Positions 54,201 to 61,681 of a stretch of DNA of 64,000 bases are shown in pieces (the first letter of the stretch is position 1; the number at the start of each line of letters is the position of its first letter). A program made the translations under genes and the position numbers. This DNA comes from JBCFBK01 sp038562555 (GTDB lineage Bacteria > Bacteroidota > Bacteroidia > Bacteroidales > Prolixibacteraceae). The notes beneath the pieces were generated by a model. It had not been told where the DNA came from. It ran no database searches and was given only the letters and a program-made list of their open reading frames with translations. The DNA lies in NCBI GenBank assembly GCA_038562555.1, contig JBCFBK010000016.1, positions 38,429 to 102,428 of the forward strand, written 5' to 3'.

Positions 54201-54508
54201 TCCTGAAGGTCGATACCATGAACCAGTTGGTGAAGGAAGGATACCCGGTGATCCGGGCCATTACCGAAGCCGGACACCGGCGGCTGAAGCCGATTTTGAT
54301 GACCAGCCTGACCTCAGTGCTGGCCCTGGTACCGCTGCTGTTTACCTCTGACCTGGGGTCGGAACTGCAGAAACCACTGGCCCTGGCGGTGATCGGGGGA
54401 ATGACCCTGGGAACATTGGTGAGCTTGTTTTTGGTGCCGCTGGCGTATTATTATTTGAAAAGAGACACAAGACAAAAGAGTAAAAAGCTGTTAGCTATGA
54501 GCTTTTAG
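51215..54508 (+). CDS. RND efflux permease 1, with two in-frame repeat insertions
   Basis: This 1097-residue inner-membrane pump has the RND layout: TM1 (residues 9-28), large periplasmic porter domain, TM2-6 (about 375-560), second porter domain, TM8-12 (about 910-1080). TM4 reads GVGMMTDNSIVVIDN, keeping one Asp of the usual pair, and TM10 reads GIIINDSILKVD, with Asn where AcrB has its relay Lys. Two insertions of about 40-48 residues interrupt conserved sequence: residues about 142-189, between YLNLS and VSQKFVELSRFAS, and about 454-490, between ITQHRE and LALIKACVTGTNEV. Both are coded by repeat DNA. The C-terminal tail (RDTRQKSKKLLAMSF) also looks repeat-derived. Substrate unknown. Confidence 0.92.
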   Translation: MVEFLIKRPIAVTMTFIAILVLGIFATTFIPVSLMPDIDIPEITVQLSVTNTPARELENTVVQPVRRQLMQVTHLADITSETRNETAVIRLKFDYGTDIDFAFIEVNEKIDRAMNYLPREIPRPRVIKANATDIPVLYLNLSVKYQDTSIKTQEKMQSMEPVQGATREGANVKTERDGAEAQRGDLFPVSQKFVELSRFASNVIRKRIEQLPEVAMVDMSGLVSSELLILPDTRKLQALGVSQEKLESLISNSNIRLGNLLIRDGQYQYNVRFSSTLQNKQDIENIWFKVGDRLLQLKDLAQVTEHPQKQKGKVLQNGLDAVTIAVIKQSDARMAGLKEKLGGLIARFEQDYPGIDFHITRNQTQLLDYSISNLRQNLVQGAVLAFLVMFFFLKDFRAPLLIGITIPTALIITMLFFYLLGISVNIISLAGIILGVGMMTDNSIVVIDNITQHRERRNRRPEMGDRRWETGKEKREELKTQAITETDWEVGTLALIKACVTGTNEVFSPLLSSMFTTCAVYIPLIFISGITGAMFYDQALAVTVSQLASLGVAVTMIPVYYRILYRKEGPNRVNRFLEKISSVNYEKAYMKGFKFVMRHQALSWTLTGAFLLGAVALFMVMEKTKLPPITKDEILLQVDWNERIHIDENKKRTLQLMAGLDSLLLENTCLIGEQQFIMDKGSSATSSEVLIYLKTKRAPDLQPAIDQASAYLRENYPESLFSFSEAGNIFNMIFSDREKPLVARLRAVDDFGPSRIGFLEKTLSGLRSAFPGQKIESLPLYEYSVLHTDPAKLLLYDVSFGTVHNKLKSAFNENQLLLLTDNQDFVPVILGDQTKTIGEILSGLFVPNAKNELIPVRNLVTESKGEELKTIMAGKEGEYYPVGLEIEAAKAGEAMTRVRESLSGDRSYEVSFTGSILSNRELVKELSLIFAISLALLFFILASQFESLVLPLIVLMEIPIDVFGALLMLKLGGEGINLMSMIGMVVMTGIIINDSILKVDTMNQLVKEGYPVIRAITEAGHRRLKPILMTSLTSVLALVPLLFTSDLGSELQKPLALAVIGGMTLGTLVSLFLVPLAYYYLKRDTRQKSKKLLAMSF
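51641..51775. repeat. Repeat-derived insertion inside RND permease 1 (porter domain)
   Basis: AAGTATCAAGACAC occurs twice in tandem (two heptads per unit), and further along GCGATGG-CGCAGAG-GCGCAAA heptads appear at about 51742-51765. The insert keeps the reading frame and codes for a polar, Lys/Gln/Glu-rich loop. Confidence 0.8.
52584..52630. repeat. Repeat-derived insertion inside RND permease 1 (cytoplasmic loop)
   Basis: AGACCGG and AGATGGG heptads alternate for about five units, coding for an Arg/Glu-rich loop just after TM4. The rest of the inserted stretch, to about 52685, is less regular. Confidence 0.8.
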
Positions 54509-54609
54509 TAGGAATAAATCAGTCGTAAACAAGTTAATCGCCAGTAAGGAATTCGTCAACAGATGCAAGATTAACACCAATGACAGCAACCTGAAATCCA
54601 GCGATTAAT

Positions 54610-54660
54610 AATATAGAGTATATTTTCAAAGAAAAATATACTCTATATTAATTATTTTTT
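54610..54660 (+). terminator. Long AT-rich terminator after RND permease 1
   Basis: A perfect 17-bp stem (AATATAGAGTATATTTT with its complement at 54633-54649) closes on a 6-nt loop and is followed by AATTATTTTTT. It ends transcription about 100 bp after the permease and before the peptide 2 cassette. Confidence 0.8.
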
Positions 54661-54762
54661 ATATATTTATTTTTCTATATTAACTTACTATCCAGTAATG
54701 GAAAAATAAAAAAAGGAGAAAACCACTTAAACTTAGTCCAATGCTCATTAAACAACAGTTTT

Positions 54763-54784
54763 GGTAGCTCTCCTTTCGGGGAGC
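54763..54784 (+). promoter_or_regulatory. Hairpin GGTAGCTCTCC-TTTC-GGGGAGC before peptide gene 2
   Basis: GCTCTCC pairs with GGGGAGC (7 bp, one G-U). The stem is preceded by TTGGTA and followed by AAAGATA. It resembles the element at 35635 in sequence (GGTAGCTC, GGGAGCAAA) and place, 106 bp before the peptide ATG. On the minus strand the flank reads TATCTTTGC, a -7-box match, so a leftward transcript starting in the hairpin is possible. Confidence 0.6.
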
Positions 54785-54890
54785 AAAGATATTAAAATTT
54801 GTATAATTGCATTTAACACAAGCCAGATCGGGCTTTTGTTATTCTACAAAAAATAAGCATTTTCGATATGTTTTAGTAAATATCTACATT

Positions 54891-55142
54891 ATGAAAAAAA
54901 GATTTATTTATCCTTTAAGTTTTATTTTTATTTTTCTATTGGTGGTTGCCAACGTAAGTATTATTGCCACAAGTTCCACATCGTCATTGAATCTACAGGC
55001 TCTCAAGTCGGAGGCGTGTGAAGTATTTCCGGAAGGATGGGGAACTGTATTACTGATGAGATTTGGAATTTGTGATGTTACCGGCGGAGGTAGCGGAATC
55101 TATGGATGTTATGATGCTAACGATTCATGCAATCCCTGGTAA
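54891..55142 (+). CDS. NVEALA-type small Cys-containing secreted peptide (2)
   Basis: This 83-residue precursor is read from ATG at 54891; upstream open frame sequence has no signal character. The N-terminal hydrophobic segment (residues 5-27) is followed by SLNLQALKSEA, the likely equivalent of the NVEALA segment. The C-terminal 40 residues hold four cysteines (SEACEVF, FGICDV, YGCYD, DSCNPW) and Gly-rich turns. It shares little sequence with peptide 1 beyond plan. It is flanked by hairpins and followed by a propeller lipoprotein, a CxxC protein and a DUF1573 gene. Confidence 0.68.
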   Translation: MKKRFIYPLSFIFIFLLVVANVSIIATSSTSSLNLQALKSEACEVFPEGWGTVLLMRFGICDVTGGGSGIYGCYDANDSCNPW

Positions 55143-55152
55143 ATAATGATTG

Positions 55153-55214
55153 AGGGGAATGTCCAAACAGAATATTTTACTACTACTCGTTAATCAGGGA
55201 GGACATTCTCTTCC
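55153..55214 (+). promoter_or_regulatory. Long-loop stem between peptide 2 and propeller gene
   Basis: GAGGGGAATGTCC pairs with GGACATTCTCTTC (13 bp, two G-U) across a 36-nt loop. It sits at the same place as the hairpin after peptide 1 and may slow or partly stop transcription or shield the peptide mRNA end. Confidence 0.5.
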
Positions 55215-55232
55215 CAAAAATAAGTGTTGGTC

Positions 55233-56402
55233 ATGAGAAACAAAATTTTCAAATTGCTTATTATTGTTTTGGCTATCTGCACCCAGTCCTGCCAAACTGA
55301 ACTGAAGGATCCTTCAGTCGAGACAATAAATATCGGTTCAAAAAAAAATAAAGCCGTAGAATTCACCGAACTATTTTCTTCCGTTCAATATATACCATTA
55401 GAAACAACCAATAGTTGTCTTATGGGAGGAGTTTCTCAATTCTCAGAATTTGAGGGCCGCTTTTTTATTTTAGATCAGAAGACCAAACAAGTTTTTGCGT
55501 TTAACCATGATGGCAAGTTTTTAAATAAAATTGGCAGACAAGGAAAAGGCCCCGGTGAATTTTTATATCCAAAGCAGTTTGTTATAAATGAATCGAAATC
55601 TCTGCTATACTTGTATGACAGCACTCAAAAAAAAATTATCCGGTACCGTTTGGACGGACAATTTATAGATGAAATTCGAGTGAATGCATACATGCGTGCA
55701 TTTGCACTAGATGAGAAAGATAATATTCTTTTGGGTTATGTCACAGATTTACCGAATATGAAATTTGATACAGATATAAATTCTGAAATTATTAAATTCA
55801 TTAAAATAGATCAACAGGGAAAAATTACAAATCATATCGCAGGCATTGAATCAACTTCTTTTAGGCTGGAGTTTTCTTATATTATACAGAAAGAGTCAGA
55901 CAAAAGTATTCTGTTTGTCGAACCTCTTAATGGATCTATTTTTAATTTTGACGGCAATAATATATCGGTTAGGTACAAACTAAATTTCGGAAACAGAACA
56001 GCACCAGACAGACTGAAAAAAGATTTAAACATAATGGAAGTTCCTAAGAATGGTAAGCAAGTCAAGTTTTTTGAAGATGCCTTGGCGAATTATTTTCTTG
56101 GCTTTTACCGGTTTCTTACAAATAAAGATTGGTTGTTTTTATCTTATCAGCATCAGAGGCGCTTTGAATATTTTTTTTACAACAAAAGTTCGCACGAAAG
56201 CATAGAAATATCTGCGGAACAAGAAGATCTTGGATGGAATAAGTTTTTCATGCCCCTATTCATGAATGAGAATTCAATTTATGCGGTTACAGAACCAGAA
56301 AAATTATTGATAAAAATGAACGAGCCAGAAAAATTAGCCCCTTCGGTATCTGCTTTGAGACTAGGGGATAACCCTGTAATTATCCAGTACAAGTTAAAAT
56401 GA
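55233..56402 (+). CDS. Six-bladed propeller lipoprotein (DUF5128-like)
   Basis: The protein has 389 residues from ATG at 55233, with a lipoprotein signal (LLIIVLAICTQSC). The start of the mature part reads FSSVQYIPLETTNSCLMGGV, then FFILDQKTKQVFAFNHDGKF, IGRQGKGPGEFLYPKQFVI, LYLYDSTQKKIIRYRLDGQF and the final NPVIIQYKLK. The YIPLETT start, GKGPGE loop and NPVxxxYKLK end define the larger six-bladed propeller family of Bacteroidota. It is a different subfamily from the BF3164-like proteins at 36-49 kb but of the same type as the remnant at 46923. Its stop overlaps the start of the next gene (ATGA), so the two are coupled. Confidence 0.87.
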   Translation: MRNKIFKLLIIVLAICTQSCQTELKDPSVETINIGSKKNKAVEFTELFSSVQYIPLETTNSCLMGGVSQFSEFEGRFFILDQKTKQVFAFNHDGKFLNKIGRQGKGPGEFLYPKQFVINESKSLLYLYDSTQKKIIRYRLDGQFIDEIRVNAYMRAFALDEKDNILLGYVTDLPNMKFDTDINSEIIKFIKIDQQGKITNHIAGIESTSFRLEFSYIIQKESDKSILFVEPLNGSIFNFDGNNISVRYKLNFGNRTAPDRLKKDLNIMEVPKNGKQVKFFEDALANYFLGFYRFLTNKDWLFLSYQHQRRFEYFFYNKSSHESIEISAEQEDLGWNKFFMPLFMNENSIYAVTEPEKLLIKMNEPEKLAPSVSALRLGDNPVIIQYKLK

Positions 56403-56986
56403 TAAGAAAAATTCTCATTCCGATCATCATCATTCTATTATTTTCGTTTGATGTTTTCCTGGGTCTAAGAACTGTTATGCAAAATGCTAAAATTAACGAC
56501 TTAAGACAAATAGTGAAAGAAAATAAAAAGCAACAAAAGGAGTTGATTAAATCATTTATATATCAAAAGCAAGTGGAAAGCAGTTATGAAGGAACTTTGA
56601 TAGAAAGTCGATTGCTTGACACAATAAATTTCCAAGGAAGTCTCATTTTGAGGCTAAACACTAAAAGCTGCCAGAAATGTTTAGACAGTATTTTACTTTC
56701 ATTAAATAAACTTAAAGGAAAATTTATCTGTGACATTATAATCACTGGTACATTTCAAACAAAAACAGAATTTAGCTATTACACTAAAAATGTTCTTAAA
56801 GACTGGCATGTGATAAATCTGGGAAAAGAATATCTCATGGATAATCAATTGGAATATGACGCCACACTATTTTTTTTTACAATCGACGAAAGCAAAAAAG
56901 TTCGTGATCTCTTTGTCCCCAATAAAAATTTTCCTGTTTTAACTGATGCTTATTTAAACATGTTTTGCCGAACTTATGAGAATTAA
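56399..56986 (+). CDS. Membrane-anchored thiol-redox-like protein with CxxC
   Basis: The protein has 195 residues. An N-terminal membrane anchor (residues 5-24) and a short coiled coil (RQIVKENKKQQKELIKSF) lead to a compact domain with LILRLNTKSCQKCLDSILLS (CxxC), FICDIIITGTFQTKTEF and LEYDATLFFFTIDESKKV. This is the same plan as the protein at 37171. The domain is probably thioredoxin-like, acting on disulfides in the periplasm. It overlaps both neighbours by 4 and 11 bp, which fixes it in the peptide 2 cassette. Confidence 0.7.
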   Translation: MIRKILIPIIIILLFSFDVFLGLRTVMQNAKINDLRQIVKENKKQQKELIKSFIYQKQVESSYEGTLIESRLLDTINFQGSLILRLNTKSCQKCLDSILLSLNKLKGKFICDIIITGTFQTKTEFSYYTKNVLKDWHVINLGKEYLMDNQLEYDATLFFFTIDESKKVRDLFVPNKNFPVLTDAYLNMFCRTYEN

Positions 56987-57380
56987 TAAAATACATGAAA
57001 GGTTTTTTTTTTTGATATTACCATTTTTGTGGATTAATTGTTCTCCCCCAGAGAATCAATCTAAAGCCGTCATCCTATTTACCCAACAAGAGTATAATTT
57101 TGGCGACGTTTTTTTTAAGAAACCGGTGACATGCCATTTTCAATTTATTAATTTGGGTAAGACAGCGTTAATGATTGATAATGTTAGGACCACCTGCGGT
57201 TGTACTATTGTAGATTGGGCAAAAAAGCCTATAAAGCCAGGGGAATTTGGAATGATTGATATCAAATATGATGCAATCTCTTCAGGTTCATTTTATAAAG
57301 AAATTGGGATTTACTATAATGGTACAGATTCTCCTGTTATTCTAAGAATTAAGGGTAAAGTAGTATTTCCCTATGAATAA
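56976..57380 (+). CDS. DUF1573 protein, second copy
   Basis: This 134-residue protein has a signal/lipoprotein-like N-terminus (FFFLILPFLWINCSPP) and one DUF1573 domain: YNFGDVFFKKPVTCHFQFIN, MIDNVRTTCGCTIVDWAKKP, IKPGEFGMIDIKYDAISSG and ILRIKGKV. It is clearly paralogous to the protein at 33001 (DVKTSCGCTVAQWTRTPVKP). It ends the peptide 2 cassette, 42 bp before RND permease 2, whose DNA is much GC-richer. Confidence 0.88.
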   Translation: MRINKIHERFFFLILPFLWINCSPPENQSKAVILFTQQEYNFGDVFFKKPVTCHFQFINLGKTALMIDNVRTTCGCTIVDWAKKPIKPGEFGMIDIKYDAISSGSFYKEIGIYYNGTDSPVILRIKGKVVFPYE

Positions 57381-57422
57381 AAAACAGTACTAACAAACAA
57401 TATGACATTCTAACCTGTAACT

Positions 57423-60400
57423 TTGAACCCTTCAACCTCATATCGTTTGCCGTCGTTTTCCGTGATCGTGGTCTTTGTGCTGCTGGTGATCATGGGAGCG
57501 GGACTGATGCCGCTGCTGAACGTGCAACTGAACGTGTCGCGCTCGCTTCCGCGACTGACAGTGAGCTATTACTGGCCGGATGCATCGGCGCGCGTCATTG
57601 AACAGGAGGTGACCTCCCGGCTGGAGGGACTGTTCAGCTCGGTGAAGGGCATCAGGGAGGTTTCGTCGGTCTCGTCGAAGGGGAACGGACGCATCAGCCT
57701 GTCGTTCAAGAAGGAGGTCAATCCCGACGCCGTCCGTTTCGAGATCGCCTCGCTCATCCGTCAGGCTTACCCGGAACTGCCTGAACAGGTTTCCTTTCCG
57801 GAACTTTCGATGGGAACAGGGGGACAGAACGTGGAGCCGGTGATGACTTACACGCTCAATGCCAGCGCCAGCCCGTATTTCATCCAGAAATATGCCGAAG
57901 ATCATCTGGTCCCCGCGCTCTCGCTCCTGGAAGGGATCAGCGGGGTGAAGGTTTACGGATCGACGCCTTTTGAATGGCAGATCACCTTCGACAGCGACCG
58001 GCTCCAGACCCTCGGGATCGGCTCGGGTGAGCTGGTAAGCGGCATTCAGGACTATTTTGGCGAAGGGTACCTGGGACAAGGCTTTGTTTCGGGCGCCGAT
58101 GAGAATAACGGTACCATTACGGGTATCTACCTGCAGAACGGCGTGCACGACAGCATCGGCTGGCAGCGCATTCCCATCAAAAAGACCGGGGGCAGGGTCA
58201 TCTTTCTTGGCGATCTGGCCACTATTCAATACCAGGAACAGCAACCTTCGTCGTATTTCCGCATCAACGGGCTCAACACGATCAACATGGTGATCTATCC
58301 CCGCGAAGATGTCAATAACCTGGAACTGGCGAAGGAAATAAAAGAAACGACCGCAAAGCTTCAGGCAGCCCTTCCCCCGGGCTATTCGCTGCTGCTGGCA
58401 AACGATTCGACGCAGTACATCCGCGATGAACTGCGCAAGGTCTTTACCCGGACCATCCTTTCCCTGGTCATCCTGCTCACCTTTGTCCTTTTGATCAGCC
58501 GCCAGCTGAAATACCTGTTTTTGATCACGGTGAGCATCCTGACAAACCTGGTGGTGGCCTGTATTTTCTATTACCTGCTGAAAATCGAAATTCACCTCTA
58601 TACCCTGGCCGGCATCACCATTTCCTTTGGCATGATCATCGACAGCAGCATTATCATGATCGACCATATCCTGCACCAGGGAAATAAAAAGGCATTCCTG
58701 GCTGTCCTGGCGGCCACGCTGACCACGATCGGGGCCCTGTGCATGATCTTTTTCTTAAAGGAAGAGCAGCGGGTGAACCTGGTCGAGTTTGCCTGGGTGA
58801 TCATCGTCAACCTGTCGGTGTCGCTGTGCGTGGCCCTGTTTTTCATCCCGGCTCTGATGGAGAAGATCAGAATGAAAGCGCGGCGCAGTGTCAGACAGAT
58901 TAAAAGAAGGCGACGAACGGTAAGGCTGACCTGGTTCTACGGGCGGTTTATCCGTTTCAGCAAACGATTTAAATGGGCCTTTATCCTGCTCTTTGTCCTC
59001 GGATTCGGAATCCCGGTACAATGGCTGCCCGCAAAAATCGAAAAAGAAGGCAAATGGGCGGACAGGTATAATAAAACCCTTGGGGGCAGCTGGTTCACCG
59101 AAGATGCGAAACCGGTACTGGAGAAAGTATTGGGCGGATCGCTCAGGCTGTTTTCGGAATACGTGTTTGAGAGTTCCTTTTACTCGGAGCCCTCCAGAAC
59201 GATGTTGTACGTTCGGGGTAAAATGCCCGAAGGCTGCACGGTGCAGCAGCTCAACGAAGCCATCGAAAAAATGGAAAACTTTTTGAGCCGCTTTGATGAG
59301 ATCGAATTATTTGAAACCTCGGTAAGCTCCTATAACAACTCCTCGATCAGGATCAGCTTTAAACCGGATGTGGAGAACGGCTCGTTCCCGTATTTTTTGA
59401 AGGAAGAGATCACCTCGAAAGCGATCAGCCTGGGCGGGCTTGACTGGGCCGTGTACGGGGTGGGGCGCGGGTTTTCGAACGAACTGAACACGGGCTTTAA
59501 GAACAGCCGCATCATCCTGGAAGGTTACAATTACGACCAGTTGTATGGTTATGCTGAACTGCTTTCAAAAAAGCTCTCCGGAAACGAACGGGTCAAAGAC
59601 ATTGAAATTACCGGTTCGACCGGCTGGAACAGCACCACCCTCTATGAGTACTACCTGGATTTCGACAAGCAGGGCTTTGGACTAAATGACGTGCAGATCG
59701 GACAATTCTACACGTTCCTGAAAGACAAGGTCTACAAGGCCAATCTGAGCCCGGTGTACCATAATAACGAGTTGCAGCCCGTGTCGCTGGTATCCGGCTC
59801 CTATGGCCGTTTTAACGTGTGGGACCTGAAACACCGGCCCATTGAAATCGGCGATAAGCAACTGAAACTGTCGGGTTTCGCACAGGTGAGCAAACAAAAG
59901 TCAGGCAACGAGATTCACAAAACCAACCAGCAGTACCAGCTGGTGGTTGCGTATGACTTCGTGGGACCGGAGCCTTTGTCGAAGATTGTGCGGGAACGGC
60001 ACGAGAAGGAACTGAGCGAAATCCTGCCGCTGGGATATTCAGTAAAACAGGTCAACTGGGGGTGGGGCTGGGATAAAAAAGACAAAAAGCAATACCTGCT
60101 GATCCTGCTGGTAATCGTGATCATTTACTTTATCTGTTCCATCCTGCTGGAATCGCTACGCCAGCCTTTTGCCATCATCCTGATGATCCCGGTATCGTTT
60201 GCCGGGGTTTTCCTGACCTTTTACCTGTTCGACTTCAACTTTGACCAGGGCGGCTTTGCCTCCTTTATCCTGTTATCGGGAATCGTAGTGAATGCGGGCC
60301 TGTACATCATCAACGATTACAATCATTTTTGCAGGGAAAGAAAAAAGAAAAACAGTCTGCGGTTGTACCTGAAGGCTTTTAATCAGAAGATCATCCCGGT

Positions 60401-60563
60401 GTTTCTGACGATCATCTCGACTGTTCTGGGCCTGGTTCCCTTTGTGTGGTCGGGCCAGAAAGAAGTGTTCTGGTTTGCCTTTGCCGCCGGCGCCATGGGC
60501 GGACTGATCTTCTCCATCGTAGCCATCCTGATTTACCTGCCGCTGTTTCTGAAACTGAAGTAA
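57423..60563 (+). CDS. RND efflux permease 2
   Basis: This 1046-residue inner-membrane pump probably starts at TTG 57423 (NPSTSYRLPSFSVIVVFVLL); TTG at 57447 is also possible. RND layout is complete: TM1 (about 10-30), porter domain with FEIASLIRQAYPELPEQVS, TM2-6 with ISFGMIIDSSIIMIDHI in TM4, second porter domain, TM8-12 ending IVAILIYLPLFLKLK. As in permease 1, TM10 has Asn in place of the relay Lys (GIVVNAGLYIIND). Together with the adaptor at 50054 and permease 1 it probably makes one export system with two unlike permeases. It contains no repeat insertions. Confidence 0.92.
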   Translation: MNPSTSYRLPSFSVIVVFVLLVIMGAGLMPLLNVQLNVSRSLPRLTVSYYWPDASARVIEQEVTSRLEGLFSSVKGIREVSSVSSKGNGRISLSFKKEVNPDAVRFEIASLIRQAYPELPEQVSFPELSMGTGGQNVEPVMTYTLNASASPYFIQKYAEDHLVPALSLLEGISGVKVYGSTPFEWQITFDSDRLQTLGIGSGELVSGIQDYFGEGYLGQGFVSGADENNGTITGIYLQNGVHDSIGWQRIPIKKTGGRVIFLGDLATIQYQEQQPSSYFRINGLNTINMVIYPREDVNNLELAKEIKETTAKLQAALPPGYSLLLANDSTQYIRDELRKVFTRTILSLVILLTFVLLISRQLKYLFLITVSILTNLVVACIFYYLLKIEIHLYTLAGITISFGMIIDSSIIMIDHILHQGNKKAFLAVLAATLTTIGALCMIFFLKEEQRVNLVEFAWVIIVNLSVSLCVALFFIPALMEKIRMKARRSVRQIKRRRRTVRLTWFYGRFIRFSKRFKWAFILLFVLGFGIPVQWLPAKIEKEGKWADRYNKTLGGSWFTEDAKPVLEKVLGGSLRLFSEYVFESSFYSEPSRTMLYVRGKMPEGCTVQQLNEAIEKMENFLSRFDEIELFETSVSSYNNSSIRISFKPDVENGSFPYFLKEEITSKAISLGGLDWAVYGVGRGFSNELNTGFKNSRIILEGYNYDQLYGYAELLSKKLSGNERVKDIEITGSTGWNSTTLYEYYLDFDKQGFGLNDVQIGQFYTFLKDKVYKANLSPVYHNNELQPVSLVSGSYGRFNVWDLKHRPIEIGDKQLKLSGFAQVSKQKSGNEIHKTNQQYQLVVAYDFVGPEPLSKIVRERHEKELSEILPLGYSVKQVNWGWGWDKKDKKQYLLILLVIVIIYFICSILLESLRQPFAIILMIPVSFAGVFLTFYLFDFNFDQGGFASFILLSGIVVNAGLYIINDYNHFCRERKKKNSLRLYLKAFNQKIIPVFLTIISTVLGLVPFVWSGQKEVFWFAFAAGAMGGLIFSIVAILIYLPLFLKLK

Positions 60564-60647
60564 GGTTGCCGGTCTTGCATGGGTAGAGAGCTTACGGCCA
60601 TATCATTTTAATTGTTTGGCAAAACTAACCCTCTCGCTTAAATCACG

Positions 60648-60672
60648 TATGAGGTAAAAACCTAACCTCATA
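60648..60672 (+). promoter_or_regulatory. Inverted repeat directly before the PPK2 gene
   Basis: TATGAGGT and ACCTCATA are perfect 8-bp complements around AAAAACCTA, 9 bp before the ATG. It could be an operator or a leader hairpin that covers the ribosome-binding region. Confidence 0.45.
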
Positions 60673-60681
60673 TTTCATCTT

Positions 60682-61509
60682 ATGGATTATACCGAAAGCA
60701 TTCAAAGCGTAGAGCCGAAGAAAAAAGATTCGAGACGAATCGATTCGAAATTTTTTGAACAGGAACTGGAGAAACTGCACATTGAACTGGTAAAACTTCA
60801 GGACTGGATCAAGCACGAAAACCTGAAAGTGGTGGTTGTGTTTGAAGGCCGCGATGCAGCAGGGAAGGGGGGCGTTATCAAGACAATCACCCAGCCGCTT
60901 AATCCGAGGATATGCAGGGTGGTCGCCCTGGGAACACCCACTGAGAGAGAAAAAACACAATGGTATTTCCAGCGGTACATACCTCACCTGCCGGCCGGCG
61001 GTGAAATGGTTTTGTTCGACCGGAGCTGGTATAACCGGGCAGGGGTGGAACATGTGATGGGCTTTTGCACGGAGCAGGAATATGAAGAATTTATGCGCAC
61101 CTGTCCGGAATTTGAACGGATGCTGATCCGCGCCGGAATCATCCTGATCAAATACTGGTTCTCGGTTTCGGACGAAGAACAGGAACACCGGTTTCAGTCG
61201 CGCATTAACGATCCGCTGAAACATTGGAAACTGAGCCCGATGGATCTGGAATCGCGTGAGCGGTGGCTGGAATACAGTCAGGCAAAGGATGAGATGTTCC
61301 GGTATACCGATACCCGGCATTCGCCCTGGTATGTGGTCCCTGCCGACGACAAAAGGCGCGCACGTTTAAACTGCATCAGCCATTTGTTGAGTATGATCCC
61401 TTACCAGGACCTTCCGCAGGAAAATATCATCCTTCCGGAACGCAAAGAAGCATATGGTTACATGCGCCCGCCGATTTCGAGCCAGACCTTCATCCCTGAA
61501 AAATATTAG
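60682..61509 (+). CDS. ppk2: Polyphosphate kinase 2 family protein
   Basis: This 275-residue cytoplasmic enzyme has Walker A FEGRDAAGKGGVIK (residues 55-68), the lid region GTPTEREKTQWYFQRYIPHL, Walker B-type LFDRSWYNRAGVE (Asp113) and YWFSVSDEEQEHRFQSRI. This is the single-domain PPK2 plan, which uses polyphosphate to phosphorylate ADP or GDP (class I), or AMP in class II or III. The class cannot be fixed from sequence by eye, though the EGRDAAGKGG...DRSWYNRAGVE set with 275 residues best fits class I. It stands alone on the plus strand. The 172-bp gap after it holds no recognised feature. Confidence 0.92.
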   Translation: MDYTESIQSVEPKKKDSRRIDSKFFEQELEKLHIELVKLQDWIKHENLKVVVVFEGRDAAGKGGVIKTITQPLNPRICRVVALGTPTEREKTQWYFQRYIPHLPAGGEMVLFDRSWYNRAGVEHVMGFCTEQEYEEFMRTCPEFERMLIRAGIILIKYWFSVSDEEQEHRFQSRINDPLKHWKLSPMDLESRERWLEYSQAKDEMFRYTDTRHSPWYVVPADDKRRARLNCISHLLSMIPYQDLPQENIILPERKEAYGYMRPPISSQTFIPEKY

Positions 61510-61681
61510 TCTTCAGAAAAATCAAAAGCCAACGAATCCGGTAACGGACACGGAAAATATAAAAATGAGGTCCAAAACCGGCAAAAGACGCTTTCAATGG
61601 ATGAAAGATCGTGTAGAAATAACTATATTCGGTGTCGTGAACATGAGCGTTTTATTATACACTAACTTAATCCAATGACAC

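Noticed and set aside
57438..58676. 412-codon open frame on the minus strand
   Set aside because: It is an antisense shadow of RND permease 2: residues are Asp/His/Gln-rich and without domains, while the plus strand shows clear RND motifs throughout.
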